The translations under genes and the position numbers were made by a program. Under the pieces are notes generated by a model. That model searched no databases. It was not told the origin of the DNA and worked only from the letters and a program-made list of their open reading frames with translations. A stretch of DNA of 64,000 nt, taken from Gonocerus acuteangulatus. Taxonomy: Eukaryota; Arthropoda; Insecta; Hemiptera; Coreidae. Position 1 is the first letter of the stretch. The number at the start of each line of letters is the position of its first letter. Positions 1 to 11,190 of the stretch are shown piece after piece. Location of the stretch: assembly GCA_946811695.1 (NCBI GenBank), contig OX328126.1, forward strand, positions 2,382,771-2,446,770, written 5' to 3'.

Positions 1-150
1 ACCGTGCATAATACAACAATGTGTATTCTCAGCTTTTCAACAGTTAATAATATTTACAACCTTTTGGCGCTAAAACGAAATAGAATAACATCCGAGATAC
101 AGCTCTTCAAAGTTTGTTCACTTTTCCCAAGAAGTGCAAACCTTAACTAT
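1..150. other. unique leader before the first minisatellite
   Basis: AT-rich non-repetitive sequence without a recognisable gene. An open frame that begins here only continues into the repeat array and is not considered a gene. Confidence 0.5.
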
Positions 151-1080
151 CAGGCCTGTTCGGAGGGATATGAAGGCATGTTCGGAGGGATATGCAGGCC
201 TGTTCGGAGGGAAATGCAGGCCTGTTCGGAGGGAAATGCAGGCCTGTTCGGAGGGATATGCAGGCCTGTTCGGAGGGATATGCAGGCCTGTTCAGAGGGA
301 CATGCACGCCTGGTCGGAGGGATATACAGGCCTGGTCGGAAGGATATGCAGGCCTGGTCGGAGGGATATGCAGGCCTGTTCAGAGGGACATGCACGCCTG
401 GTCGGAGGGATATGCAGGCCTGTTCGGAGGGATATGCAGGCCTGGTCGGAGGGATATGCAGGCCTGTTCGGAGGGATATGCAGGCCTGGTCGGAGGGATA
501 TGCAGGCCTGGTCGGAGGGATATGCAGGCCTGTTCGGAGGGATATGCAGGCCTGTTCGGAGGGATATGCAGGCCTGGTCGGAGGGAAATGCAGGCCTGGT
601 AGGAGGGATATGCAGGCCTGGTCGGAGGGATATGCAGGCCTGTTCGGAGGGATATGCAGGCCTGTTCGGAGGGATATGCAGGCCTGGTCGGAAGGATATG
701 CAGGCCTGGTCGGAGGGATATGCAGGCCTGTTCGGAGGGATATGCAGGCCTGTTCGGAGGGATATGCAGGCCTGGTCGGAGGGATATGCAGGCCTGGTCG
801 GATGAATATGCAGGCCTGGTCGGAGGGATATGCAGGCCTGGTCGGAGGGATATGCAGGCCTGTTCGGAGGGATATGCAGGCCTGGTCGGAGGGATATGCA
901 GGCCTGGTCGGAGGGATATGCAGGCCTGGTCGGAGGGATATGCAGGCCTGGTCGGAGGGATATGCAGGCCTGTTCGGAGGGATATGCAGGCCTGTTCGGA
1001 GGGATATGCAGGCCTGTTCGGAGGGATATGCAGGCCTGGTCGGAGGGATATGCAGGCCTGTTCGGAGGGATAAGCAGGCC
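151..1080. repeat. 22-bp minisatellite, about 42 copies
   Basis: The unit is close to CAGGCCTGTTCGGAGGGATA plus TG, with a common G/T variant (CTGTTCGG or CTGGTCGG). Three units make 66 bp, so frames stay open on both strands and produce long artefactual reading frames with a 22-residue period. No start context, promoter or non-repeat domain supports a protein. Confidence 0.95.
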
Positions 1081-1146
1081 GAAATAATAATCTTACAAAA
1101 TATACAATGCAAGATATAGTAAATATTATTAGCTTTAATTTAAGCG

Positions 1147-1150
<4 letters not shown>

Positions 1151-1196
<46 letters not shown>
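1151..1196. repeat. (TA)n microsatellite
   Basis: Uninterrupted TA dinucleotides between the 22-bp and the 148-bp arrays. Confidence 0.95.
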
Positions 1197-1197
<1 letters not shown>

Positions 1198-2612
1198 CTC
1201 CCAAGCAATGTGTATTGTGTTTGCTAGATATGTTGTTTGTTAGATGATTGTTGTGAATGTGTCGTTAGATCGTAGCAAGTTACCTGATATACTGGACTGC
1301 CATTCCAAAATTGTATGTTTATTCGCTAGTCTAGTGTCGTACTGTCTCCCCAGCAATGTGTATTGTGTTTGTTAGATATGTTGTTTGTTAGATGATAGTT
1401 GTGAATGTGTCGTTAGATCGTAGCAAGTTACCTGATATACTGGACTGCCATTCCAATATTGAATGTTTATTCGCTAGTCTAGTGTCGTACTGTCTCCCCA
1501 GCAATGTGTATTGTGTTTGTTAGATATGTTGTTTGTTAGATGATTGTTGCTAATGTGTCGTTGGATCGTAGCAAGTTACCTGATATACTGGACGGCCATT
1601 CCAATATTGTATGTTTATTCGCTAGTCTAGTGACGTACTGTCTCCCAAGCAATGTGTATTGTGTTTGTTAGATATGTTGTTTGTTAGATGATAGTAGTGA
1701 ATGTGTCGTTGGATCGTAGCAAGTTACCTGATATACTGGACTGCCATTCCAATATTGTATGTTTATTCGCTAGTCTAGTGTCGTACTGTCTCCCCAGCAA
1801 TGTGTATTGTGTTTGTTAGATATGTTGTTTGTTAGATGATAGTTGTGAATGTGTCGTTGGATCGTAGCAAGTTACCTGATATACTGGACTGCCATTCCAA
1901 TATTGTATGTTTATTCGCTAGTCTAGTGTCGTACTGTCTCCCAAGCAATGTGTATTGTGTTTGTTAGATATGTTGTTTGTTAGATGATAGTTGTGAATGT
2001 GTCGTTAGATCGTAGCAAGTTACCTGATATACTGGACTGCCATTCCAATATTGTATGTTTATTCGCTAGTCTAGTGTCGTACTGTCTCCCCAGCAATGTG
2101 TATTGTGTTTGTTAGATATGTTGTTTGTTAGATGATAGTTGTGAATGTGTCGTTGGATCGTAGCAAGTTACCTGATATACTGGACTGCCATTCCAATATT
2201 GTATGTTTATTCGCTAGTCTAGTGTCGTACTGTCTCCCAAGCAATGTGTATTGTGTTTGCTAGATATGTTGCTTGTTAGATGATTGTTGTGAATGTGTCG
2301 TTGGATCGTAGCAAGTTACCTGATATACTGGACTGCCATTCCAATATTGTATGTTTATTCGCTAGTCTAGTGTCGTACGTTCTCCCAAGCAATGTGTATT
2401 GTGTTTGTTAGATATGTTGTTTGTTAGATGATTGTTGTGAATGTGTAGTTAGATCGTAGCAAGTTACCTGATATACTGGACGGTCATTCCAATATTGTAT
2501 GTTTATTCGCTAGTCTAGTGTCGTACTGTCTCCCAAGCAATGTGTATTGTGTTTGTTCGATATGTTGTTTGTTAGATGATAGTTGTGAATGTGTCGTTAG
2601 ATCGTAGCAAGT
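1198..2612. repeat. 148-bp satellite-like tandem array, about 9.5 copies
   Basis: The unit begins CTCCCAAGCAATGTGTATTG and ends near CTAGTGTCGTACTGT. Starts at 1198, 1346 and 1494 give a period of 148 bp. Copies differ by a few substitutions (CCAAGC/CCCAGC, GATAGT/GATTGT, CGTTAGA/CGTTGGA). The last copy breaks off after CGTAGCAAGTTA. A unit of about 150 bp is in the usual range of arthropod satellites, but the array is short and lies among transposons. Confidence 0.93.
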
Positions 2613-3177
2613 TAGTAAATTGTTTATTATTCTCCAGAGTGTGGTTTGCTAATTTGTCAACAGCTGGACTGGATATTTAAATAACGGCCTTATACCTGCC
2701 ATCTACAGGTTATTAAACACCGACATTCCCCGTCGGCACTTCCGGGTGACATACTACGGTTGATATTATTTATGATTTTCACGCTATAGGAAGGAAATTC
2801 GTATCGCTGAAAATACGGAATAGCAAGATTTCTAATATCTGGGAAACGTTGTTGGACCAGTTTCAGAAAAATTAATATTCATATTTTATAAAAGACTTAA
2901 TAAAAAACTTAAATTAAAAATATAAAAATCTTTCCATCTGAAAATACACAAAACGATGGATTGCCACATTTCTCAGTGTTTATATTTAATTAGAAAAAAA
3001 GAGTGGAGCTAAATAAACTCCATTTCGCTTCCCCATCTGCTTCAACCCCTCCCCTCCCCTCACCCCCTCTCACACCACCACCCCCCCTCCCATATTCTAG
3101 ATTAACGCATGGGAGGGAGTTAAATGTACGATGTGTTGTATGTGTAATGTAGGACATCGCTTACCAATGTATGTATA
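2613..3177. other. intergenic, no gene seen
   Basis: Unique AT-rich sequence with a C-rich stretch near 3046-3090. No coding potential or mobile-element hallmark recognised. Confidence 0.5.
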
Positions 3178-3180
3178 CAT

Positions 3181-3234
<54 letters not shown>
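3178..3234. repeat. (TA)n microsatellite
   Basis: TA dinucleotide run with a few interruptions at its left end. Confidence 0.9.
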
Positions 3235-3235
<1 letters not shown>

Positions 3236-3257
3236 GTTAGTATTAAATCTTTCCTGC

Positions 3258-3307
3258 TTGTTTTTACTGATGAAGTCTTAAATTTCAAGCCGAAACGTCG
3301 GCAACAA
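3258..3307 (+). ncRNA. degenerate hammerhead-ribozyme-like motif (Penelope/retrozyme type)
   Basis: Core elements are visible in order: CTGATGA (3267-3273), a short imperfect helix closed by CTT/AAG, GAAAC (3292-3296) and GTC (3297-3299) followed by GGC. The distal part of stem I could be TTGTT with AACAA, but the proximal part is mismatched. The same AAGCCGAAACGTCGGC string recurs at 59662-59677, so this is a dispersed family. Hammerhead ribozymes are known in the terminal repeats of Penelope-like elements. Probably a decayed copy. Confidence 0.45.
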
Positions 3308-3370
3308 TAAAACCATTCAACCACCATTTTTATGATAAAATGTAGTATTATTAAGTAGCAGTGACCGAAC

Positions 3371-3877
3371 CCCGACAATCCCTACCTTGCATCATCTACG
3401 GTCAACCATCCCGACAATCCCTACCATGCATCATCAACGGTCAACCATCCCGACAATCCCTACCATGCATCATCAACGGTCCACCACCCCGACAATCCCT
3501 ACCTTGCATCATCTACGGTCAACCACCCCGACAATCCCTACCTTGCATCATCAACGGTCAACCACCCCGACAATCCCTACCTTGCATCATCAACGGTCAA
3601 CCACCCCGACAATCCCTACCTTGTATCATCAACGGTCAACCACCCCGACAATCCCTACCTTGCATCATCTACGGTCAACCACCCCGACAATCCCTACCTT
3701 GCATCATCTACGGTCAACCACCCCGACAATCCCTACCTTGCATCATCAACGGTCAACCACCCCGACAATCCCTACCTTGCATCATCAACGGTCAACCACC
3801 CCGACAATCTCTACCTTGCATCATCAACGGTCAACCACCCCGACAATCCCTACCTTGCATCATCTACGGTCAACCAT
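3371..3877. repeat. 39-bp minisatellite A, 13 copies
   Basis: The unit is about CCGACAATCCCTACCTTGCA plus TCATCAACGGTCAACCACC. The 39-bp period keeps frames open (13-residue repeat) but nothing else suggests a gene. Variation is mainly CTACGG/CAACGG and ACCACC/ACCATC. Confidence 0.95.
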
Positions 3878-3931
3878 CTCCTCTCTATAATAGTTAATAA
3901 TATTCATGAATGATAAACTCAATGCAATAAA

Positions 3932-4984
3932 GATTCCACAGGATTGTACAAAGGCGAACCTTCCCTTAATGATTCCACCGGATTGTACAAAGGTGAACCT
4001 TCCCTTAAAGATTCCACCGGATTGTACAAAGGCGAACCTTCCCTTAAAGATTCCACCGGATTGTACAAAGGCGAACCTTCCCTTAAAGATTCCACCGGAT
4101 TGTACAAAGGCGAACCTTCCCTTAATGATTCCACCGGATTGTACAAAGGCGAACCTTCCCTTAAAGATTCCACCGGATTGTACAAAGGCGAACCTTCCCT
4201 TAAAGATTCCACCGGATTGTACAAAGGCGAACCTTCCCTTAAAGATTCCACCGGATTGTACAAAGGCGAGCCTTCCCTTAAAGATTCCACCGGATTGTAC
4301 AAAGGCGAACCTTCCCTTAAAGATTCCACCGGATTGTACAAAGGCGAACCTTCCCTTAAAGATTCCACCGGATTGTACAAAGGCGAACCTTCCCTTAAAG
4401 ATTCCACCGGATTGTACAAAGGCGAACCTTCCCTTAAAGATTCCACCGGATTGTACAAAGGCGAACCTTCCCTTAAAGATTCCACCGGATTGTACAAAGG
4501 CGAACCTTCCCTTAAAGATTCCACCGGATTGTACAAAGGCGAACCTTCCCTTAAAGATTCCACCGGATTGTACAAAGGCGAACCTTCCCTTAAAGATTCC
4601 ACCGGATTGTACAAAGGCGAACCTTCCCTTAAAGATTCCACCGGATTGTACAAAGGCGAACCTTCCCTTAAAGATTCCACCGGATTGTACAAAGGCGAAC
4701 CTTCCCTTAAAGATTCCACCGGATTGTACAAAGGCGAACCTTCCCTTAAAGATTCCACCGGATTGTACAAAGGCGAACCTTCCCTTAAAGATTCCACCGG
4801 ATTGTACAAAGGCGAACCTTCCCTTAAAGATTCCACCGGATTGTACAAAGGCGAACCTTCCCTTAAAGATTCCACCGGATTGTACAAAGGCGAACCTTCC
4901 CTTAAAGATTCCACCGGATTGTACAAAGGCGAACCTTCCCTTAAAGATTCCACCGGATTGTACAAAGGCGAACCTTCCCTTAAA
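3932..4984. repeat. 39-bp minisatellite B, 27 copies
   Basis: The unit is about GATTCCACCGGATTGTACAA plus AGGCGAACCTTCCCTTAAA. Copies are almost identical; only a handful of substitutions are seen (TTAATG for TTAAAG, GAGCC for GAACC), which implies recent expansion or homogenisation. Both strands are open because 39 is a multiple of three. The sequence is unrelated to array A 55 bp upstream although the period is the same. Confidence 0.96.
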
Positions 4985-5529
4985 AAAGCCTCCATAAGCT
5001 GTAACCTCAGTTTTTAAGTCGCCATTGTATTTATTTATGTAGACAATAAAAACAACCTTGCTCCGCTCACAGACCTACAACGTATAAATAATTATTCGCC
5101 ATTGTATGTATTCATATAGAAAGATGAATTTTTATACAATACGATACAAATGCAAAATATCGAATGTGAAAACACACGGTTTTCGTATTCACTCTATACT
5201 GATTGCTGTTGGACTAATCTAAGTTCACTCAGTGAAAGGGTAAAGTAACCACTGCCAAAAGGTAGAATCTGCAGACTATTTCACTCTACAAAAGCAGAGT
5301 AATGAATAAAAGTATTTTCACTCGGGAAAGTGGCGATTTTCACATTCGATACTTTGCATTCGTATCGACATGTAGACCAGAATTTAATAAAAAAATATTG
5401 ACTTTACTAATAATTTTGTATTGCTTCGAGTAGGCATATATTTCATTAACTCACATAGAACACATCCTAAATTTTCAAAATATGCACAAGATCATTCTGA
5501 ACATTAAAAACTGCGCTTTTTCTAGTTGC
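4985..5529. other. intergenic, no gene seen
   Basis: Unique AT-rich sequence; no open frame or repeat of note. Confidence 0.5.
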
Positions 5530-5624
5530 TTTTTTTACTGTGCATTGACATTATAGGCCATTAGGGCCGACATTCAGGGAGCAGCAAGGAATTTTGGCAA
5601 CGAGCCGTGAGATGAGAAAATTCC
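5530..5624 (-). repeat. SINE tail, part of a SINE split by an inverted-repeat element
   Basis: Read on the minus strand, this matches the body and 3' tail of the tRNA-derived SINE seen complete at 57248-57412: AAATTCCT, a CTGAATGTCGG-type block, then TGCACAGTAAAA at the end. The corresponding tRNA-like head lies at 6283-6365, so the 5625-6282 element appears to have inserted into this SINE. Confidence 0.65.
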
Positions 5625-6282
5625 TACCACCGCACAGTGGAGCCAAGCGACATTTCGTGTTTCAAAAAGGTTTAGAGTCTCCAAATCTTAACCGGTTTCA
5701 ATGCAGGTTTTCTTCGAAATCTAACCTAATAAAATTTAAAACAACTTTGGCATACTTTTGTTTTTGTTTCCCTTGTTTATTAATTTACCTGTAACTAATT
5801 CAAAAATTTTCCAACTTTTACAATTGAACATAAAATAATATTTTATTTTTCATGAAACTAAAGCTTGGCACTGATCTCGTCGAAATTAAACCCCAAATTC
5901 AAATCCCACTAGACTGCCATCGTCGAAACGTAAATTTATCTTAATTCAACAAAGAGATTAATTGAAATAATATGATTTTTGAATGATTTGAAAATATATT
6001 TTGATTTTTTGCAAGTCAATTTGAATGTTTAATTCCAACGACATTAGTGCCAATATTAACTTAGATAAAAAATAAAATATTATTACTTTATGATCAACTG
6101 TAAAAGTTACAGAATTATGTACACGGAATTTAATAAACAAGGGAAACACAAACAAAAATCAGGTTGTTTGTACCGGACAAAGTTGTTCTAAATTTTATTA
6201 GCTTTCATTTTTTTAAAAAAATGTATTGAAATGGGTAAAGATTTAGAGACTGTAGCCTTTATCGAAATGTCGTTGGCCACAC
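5625..6282. mobile_element. inverted-repeat DNA element (MITE-like), about 660 bp
   Basis: The left arm (about 5625-5790) and the right arm (about 6115-6282) are inverted copies sharing CACAGTG at the tips, CGACATTTCG, an AAATCTT-ACC-TTTCAAT block, TAATAAAATTTA, AACAACTTTG and TGTTTCCCTTGTTTATTAA. There is no transposase. The CACAGTG tip resembles Transib ends and the RSS heptamer, but no clear target duplication was found, so the superfamily is open. A related copy supplied the unit of the 79-bp array at 7986-10208. Confidence 0.7.
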
Positions 6283-6365
6283 TGTGCGCAGACGGGACTC
6301 GAACCCACCACCTCCCGCATGAGAATGTAAGGCATTAGCCACTAAATCACGGGGAGACCTTCCTA
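6283..6365 (-). repeat. tRNA-derived SINE head
   Basis: The minus strand reads GGTCTCCCCGTGATTTAGTG with a box A-like segment (TTTAGTGGCTAATGC) and a box B (GGTTCGAGTCCC). It matches the heads of the SINEs at 46058 (plus) and 57412 (minus). Confidence 0.7.
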
Positions 6366-6795
6366 GTTATCGACCGTTATCCTGAAGGAGTCAAGATTTC
6401 AACAGATCTAAACTATAACCTATCAACTGGTTAGATTATCTTAAAGGAAAAACTAGTTCGGGCTAAAAATTAACATTTAAACAGTTATTGATTAGATAAG
6501 CCGTAGGTTTCACTTCATTCTTAATATTCCCTTGCGAGGGAGAAGCCTAGTTAATCCAACTTACCCTAAAAAAATGCTCTGATTAATAAATATATATCAG
6601 CTGATCCCATAAGTTATATCGGTTTTTAATATTCTTTCTTAACCGATTCTTTCTGTTTATGTTTATATTACTGCTTCCTCCTTTTCAATTTTTTTTTTCA
6701 TTTTTTACAGCATTAAATACACTTCTATTTATCATGCTTTAGTTTGGTTAGTGAAACACAGGCATTCTGGAATTACTTTTGAAACATAACTCCTA
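6366..6795. other. intergenic with a mariner 5' fragment near 6708-6756
   Basis: Otherwise unique. The stretch around CATTAAATACACTTCTATTT at 6712-6735 also occurs at 63043-63066, directly upstream of a mariner transposase start, so a mariner 5' region is probably present here too. Confidence 0.5.
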
Positions 6796-6796
6796 A

Positions 6797-7425
6797 AGGT
6801 GCACCTACACTGGACCCGTTCAAATCCGATCCGATAGCCACCGACTGTCGGAAGAAAAACAAACAGATGCATCTCAATGCAGGTACATTTGTCTCGATCC
6901 CATCCGATCCGATGGCCAACGATTCTCGGAAGAAAAACAAATACAGGCATCTCAATGGAGGTGCCTACATTGGCCTCGATCCGATCCGATCCGACAGCCA
7001 CCGACTGTCGGAAGAAAAACAAATACAGGCATCTCAATGGAGGTGCCTACATTGGTCTCGATCCGATCCGATCCGATGGCAACCGATTCTCGGAAGAAAA
7101 ACAAACACATGCATCTCAATGGAGGAGCCTACATTGGTCTCTATCCGATTGCCACCGACTGTCGGAAGAAAAACAAATACAGGCATCTCAATGGAGGTGC
7201 CTACATTGGTCTCGATCCGATCCGATCCGATGGCCACCGATTTTTGAAAGAAAAACAAACACATGCATCTCAATGGAGGTGCCTACATTGGTCTCGATCC
7301 GATCCGATCCGATTGCCACCGATTCTCGGAAGAAAAACAAACACAAGCATCTTAATGGAGGTGCCTACATTGGTCTCGACCCGATCCGATTCGATCCAAT
7401 CCTATGGCCACCGATTCTTGGACAT
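6797..7425. repeat. tandem array, unit about 78-87 bp, about 8 copies
   Basis: The units contain CGGAAGAAAAACAAATACAG, CATCTCAATGGAGGTGCCTA and a variable number of CCGAT motifs, which explains the variable unit length. An inverted, diverged trace (CGGATCGGATCGG, ACCAATGTAGGCAG) lies at 10537-10575, so the two may be inverted ends of one older element split by later insertions. Confidence 0.85.
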
Positions 7426-7444
7426 TCAAACATGTTTGTTTCTA

Positions 7445-7798
7445 TCAGGCTGTACCGTATGAAATATCAGTTTTAGACATGCCGATTTCCTTCAAATGTC
7501 TTGAAACTGTCGTGGCTCCTACTCCGTGTTCTTTGGCATATTCCCTAGTGCTTTTTGAGAGACAATCTTCAACCCTTTCTTTCAGGTGGTCATTGTCAAG
7601 CTTGGTTTCTGGCCTTCCTCGTTCCTCGTTGTCAAGGTCAAAATTTCCACTTCGAAACCTGGTAAACCACCGGTAAACGGTTCGTTCATTCGCCGTTCCC
7701 TCCCCGAACGCCGTGTTAATGTTCATACACGCATCAGCAGCGCTGTCACCGACCTTAAATTCATAACGAAAACAAATACGGATTTCCGTTGAAGTCAT
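7445..7798 (-). pseudogene. mariner transposase N-terminal HTH fragment, 117 aa
   Basis: The open frame begins at ATG (7798) and carries the paired helix-turn-helix typical of mariner/SETMAR transposases: an N-terminal HTH around the RTVYRWFTRFRSG motif and a second around GATTVSRHLKEIGM. The DDD catalytic core is deleted and the frame runs straight into the terminal inverted repeat, which supplies the last ten residues and the TGA stop. There are no internal stops. The mariner HTH pair binds the TIR, so a product would be a DNA-binding protein without transposase activity. No evidence of expression. Confidence 0.85.
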
Positions 7799-7982
7799 AA
7801 TTTAAGTTTTATTTTTTTCTCAGAGGATCGTTCTCACAACACAGTACGCAAGTTAATGATTAAATAATAGGAATAAAAGAGCTTTAATTCTATATGAATA
7901 ACAATAATGTTTGTAAATAATAAAATAAAAAAGGGAAAATCACGAAGTAAAAAAAACTGACATTTCATACGGTACATTCTGA
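7445..7982 (-). mobile_element. mariner deletion derivative with intact TIRs
   Basis: About 30-bp inverted termini (TCAGGCTGTACCGTATGAAA on the left; the complement of TTTCATACGGTACATTCTGA on the right) are flanked by TA on both sides (7443-7444 and 7983-7984), the mariner/Tc1 target duplication. The element is 538 bp and keeps only the N-terminal part of a transposase. The catalytic domain is missing, so it can move only in trans. Confidence 0.9.
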
Positions 7983-7985
7983 TAG

Positions 7986-10208
7986 ACCGATTTCAGACCG
8001 ACGAAGCAAAATGGCGCCAACTCACATATTGTGTTTCAAAAAGGTCTGCAGGTTCTAAATCTTAACCGATTTCAGACCGACGAAGCAAAATCGCGCCAAC
8101 TCACATATTGTGTTTCAAAAAGGTCTGCAGGTTCTAAATCTTAACCGATTTCAGACCGACGAAGCAAAATGGCGCCAACTCACATATTGTGTTTCAAAAA
8201 GGTCTGCAGGTTCTAAATCTTAACCGATTTCAGACCGACGAAGCAAAATGGCGCCAACTCACATATTGTGTATCAAAAAGGTCTGCAGGTTCTAAATCTT
8301 AACCGATTTCAGACCGACGAAGCAAAATGGCGCCAACTCACATATTGTGTTTCAAAAAGGTCTGCAGGATCTAAATCTTAACCGATTTCAGACCGACGAA
8401 GCAAAATGGCGCCAACTCACATATTGTGTTTCAAAAAGGTCTGCAGGATCTAAATCTTAACCGATTTCAGACCGACGAAGCAAAATGGCGCCAACTCACA
8501 TATTGTGTTTCAAAAATGTCTGCAGGATCTAAATCTTAACCGATTTCAGACCGACGAAGCAAAATGGCGCCAACTCACATATTGTGTATCAAAAAGGTCT
8601 GCAGGTTCTAAATCTTAACCGATTTCAGACCGACGAAGCAAAATGGCGCCAACTCACATATTGTGTTTCAAAAAGGTCTGCAGGATCTAAATCTTAACCG
8701 ATTTCAGACCGACGAAGCAAAATGGCGCCAACTCACATATTGTGTTTCAAAAAGGTCTGCAGGATCTAAATCTTAACCGATTTCAGACCGACGAAGCAAA
8801 ATGGCGCCAACTCACATATTGTGTTTCAAAAAGGTCTGCAGGTTCTAAATCTTAACCGATTTCAGACCGACGAAGCAAAAGGGCGCCAACTCACATATTG
8901 TGTTTCAAAAAGGTCTGCAGGTTCTAAATCTTAACCGATTTCAGACCGACGAAGCAAAATGGCGCCAACTCACATATTGTGTTTCAAAAAGGTCTGCAGG
9001 TTCTAAATCTTAACCGATTTCAGACCGACGAAGCAAAATGGCGCCAACTCACATATTGTGTTTCAAAAAGGTCTGCAGGTTCTAAATCTTAACCGATTTC
9101 AGACCGACGAAGCAAAATGGCGCCAACCCACATATTGTGTTTCAAAAAGGTCTGCAGGTTCTAAATCTTAACCGATTTCAGACCGACGAAGCAAAATGGC
9201 GCCAACTCACATATTGTGTTTCAAAAAGGTCTGCAGGTTCTAAATCTTAACCGATTTCAGACCGACGAAGCAAAATGGCGCCAACTCACATATTGTGTTT
9301 CAAAAAGGTCTGCAGGTTCTAAATCTTAACCGATTTCAGACCGACGAAGCAAAATGGGGCCACCTCACATATTGTGTTTCAAAAAGGTCTGCAGGTTCTA
9401 AATCTTAACCGATTTCAGACCGACGAAGCAAAATGGCGCCAACTCACATATTGTGTTTCAAAAAGGTCTGCAGGTTCTAAATCTTAACCGATTTCAGACC
9501 GACGAAGCAAAATGGCGCCAACTCACATATTGTGTTTCAAAAAGGTCTGCAGGTTCTAAATCTTAACCGATTTCAGACCGACGAAGCAAAATGGCGCCAA
9601 CCCACATATTGTGTATCAAAAAGGTCTGCAGGTTCTAAATCTTAACCGATTTCAGACCGACGAAGCAAAATGGCGCCAACCCGCCATATTGTGTATCAAA
9701 AAGGTCTGCAGGTTCTAAATCTTAACCGATTTCAGACCGACGAAGCAAAATGGCGCCAACCCACATATTGTGTATCAAAAAGGTCTGCAGGTTCTAAATC
9801 TTAACCGATTTCAGACCGACGAAGCAAAATGGCGCCAACCCGCCATATTGTGTATCAAAAAGGTCTGCAGGTTCTAAATCTTAACCGATTTCAGACCGAC
9901 GAAGCAAAATGGCGCCAACCGACATATTGTGTTTCAAAAAGGTCTGCAGGTTCTAAATCTTAACCGATTTCAGACCGACGAAGCAAAATGGCGCCAACCG
10001 ACATATTTTGTTTCAAAAAGGTCTGCAGGTTCTAAATCTTAACCGATTTCAGACCGACGAAGCAAAATGGCGCCAACCGACATATTGTGTTTCAAAAAGG
10101 TCTGCAGGTTCTAAATCTTAACCGATTTCAGACCGACGAAGCAAAATGGCGCCAACCGACATATTGTGTTTCAAAAAGGTCTACAGGTTCTAAATCTTAA
10201 CCGATTTC
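7986..10208. repeat. 79-bp minisatellite, about 28 copies
   Basis: The unit is about CCGATTTCAGACCGACGAAG, CAAAATGGCGCCAACTCACA, TATTGTGTTTCAAAAAGGTC, TGCAGGTTCTAAATCTTAA. The period follows from starts at 8066 and 8145. Left, middle and right subgroups are distinguishable (GGTTCT/GGATCT, CTCACA/CCCACA/CCGACA). The segment TGTTTCAAAAAGG...AAATCTTAACCG is homologous to the left arm of the element at 5625, and sequence after the array (10209-10290) continues that arm, so the array is an internal amplification of a second copy of that element. Confidence 0.93.
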
Positions 10209-10907
10209 AATACATTTTATTTTAAATCAAAGGAAATAAAATTTAGAACAACTTTGTCAATTCACATTTTTGTTTTTACTTCGCCTTGTTTATTAAATTG
10301 CGTTGAAAGATGTTTATAACCATCCAACGTCTATAACCTTCAAATGTTTATAACCTTCCACTGCTTATAACCTACTAGTTACCTTTCTTATAAATAATTT
10401 TAAAATATGAATACCAATTCTTCTATTACCTCCAAAATTCAACCTAAACAAAGGTTTCTATTTATTAGGTGGTATTTCTTAAATTAATCACTCATTTTCA
10501 CTTCACTATGAGGTCATTACTGACGAGCTGTGACTGAATCGGATCGGATCGGGTCGGGACCAATGTAGGCAGTCACGTCGGCCGCTGTCGATCAAACGAA
10601 ATCGGATCGGGAGAAACACGGGGGTGTAGTTGCAGCCTAAGACACCGCTTACAATATCCTATTCTTTAGGAATGGTATAAAGGAGAAAATGCTGCTTCGA
10701 CTTATCGAAACCTTTCCTCGGTCTCCAAACCTCATTAAGGTGGCAATAACATGAATTCAGCCGATGACTTCACACCTACTTCTCACAAGAAGCGAGATAT
10801 TCATGGATGCATATTCTTGTGGAAATTACCATATATCCCCTGATGACTGCACAGGACTAGCTACATACCTTCGGAGTGTTGTAAAAGGATGGACTTACAA
10901 AGCCAAG
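10209..10907. other. flank of the Maverick; element remnants, no gene
   Basis: 10209-10290 continues the inverted-repeat element (TTTAGAACAACTTTG, CGCCTTGTTTATTAAATT). 10537-10600 holds CGGATCGG-rich sequence inversely related to the 6797-7425 array. The rest is unique. It ends with the target duplication GCCAAG at 10902-10907. Confidence 0.6.
10902..10907. repeat. 6-bp target-site duplication (left) of the Maverick
   Basis: GCCAAG precedes the left terminus and recurs exactly at 25566-25571 after the right terminus. Six base pairs is the known duplication length of Maverick/Polinton integration. Confidence 0.95.
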
Positions 10908-11096
10908 AGTAGAGAGAATTAGAGCGTTGAAGGACCACATGACGTCACAGTGACGTTATCAGTGACGTCATCAGCCAGTGACGTTATCAGTGACGTCATC
11001 AGCCAGTGACGTCATCAGCGGCGTCATCAGTGACGTCATCAGCTGACGTCATCAGCCGGAGTAATGTCAGCCAGCCGACGTTGCGCGACGTCATCA
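10908..11096 (+). repeat. left terminal inverted repeat with a TGACGTCA cluster
   Basis: The outer 40 bp match the complement of the right end exactly. Further in, both ends consist of short direct repeats of the type GTGACGTCATCAGCCA with different copy order. I count six exact TGACGTCA palindromes here plus degenerate copies (TGACGTTA). The similarity continues through GCGCGACGTCATCAGCT. TGACGTCA is the consensus CRE bound by CREB/ATF factors. Confidence 0.93.
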
Positions 11097-11190
11097 GCTA
11101 CAAGGAAAACAGTATCAGCCAGCCGCCATTTTCCTCACGAAGCCAATATGGATACCGCCTAATCACATCCGTATCAGTTTTAGACTAGCA

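Noticed and set aside
4..1119. Long overlapping open frames on both strands with 22-residue repeats
   Set aside because: They follow from a 22-bp minisatellite (three units = 66 bp) and share no non-repeat domain.
3906..5017. Three overlapping frames of about 360 codons in the 39-bp array B
   Set aside because: All three result from the period being a multiple of three; no sign of selection or domain.
6732..7476. Several overlapping frames in the CCGAT-rich array
   Set aside because: Tandem-repeat shadows on both strands without recognisable protein features.
10908..11096. Possible CRISPR-like array from regularly spaced TGACGTCA repeats
   Set aside because: Units are short, adjacent, without spacers, and clearly part of Maverick terminal repeats in a eukaryotic genome.
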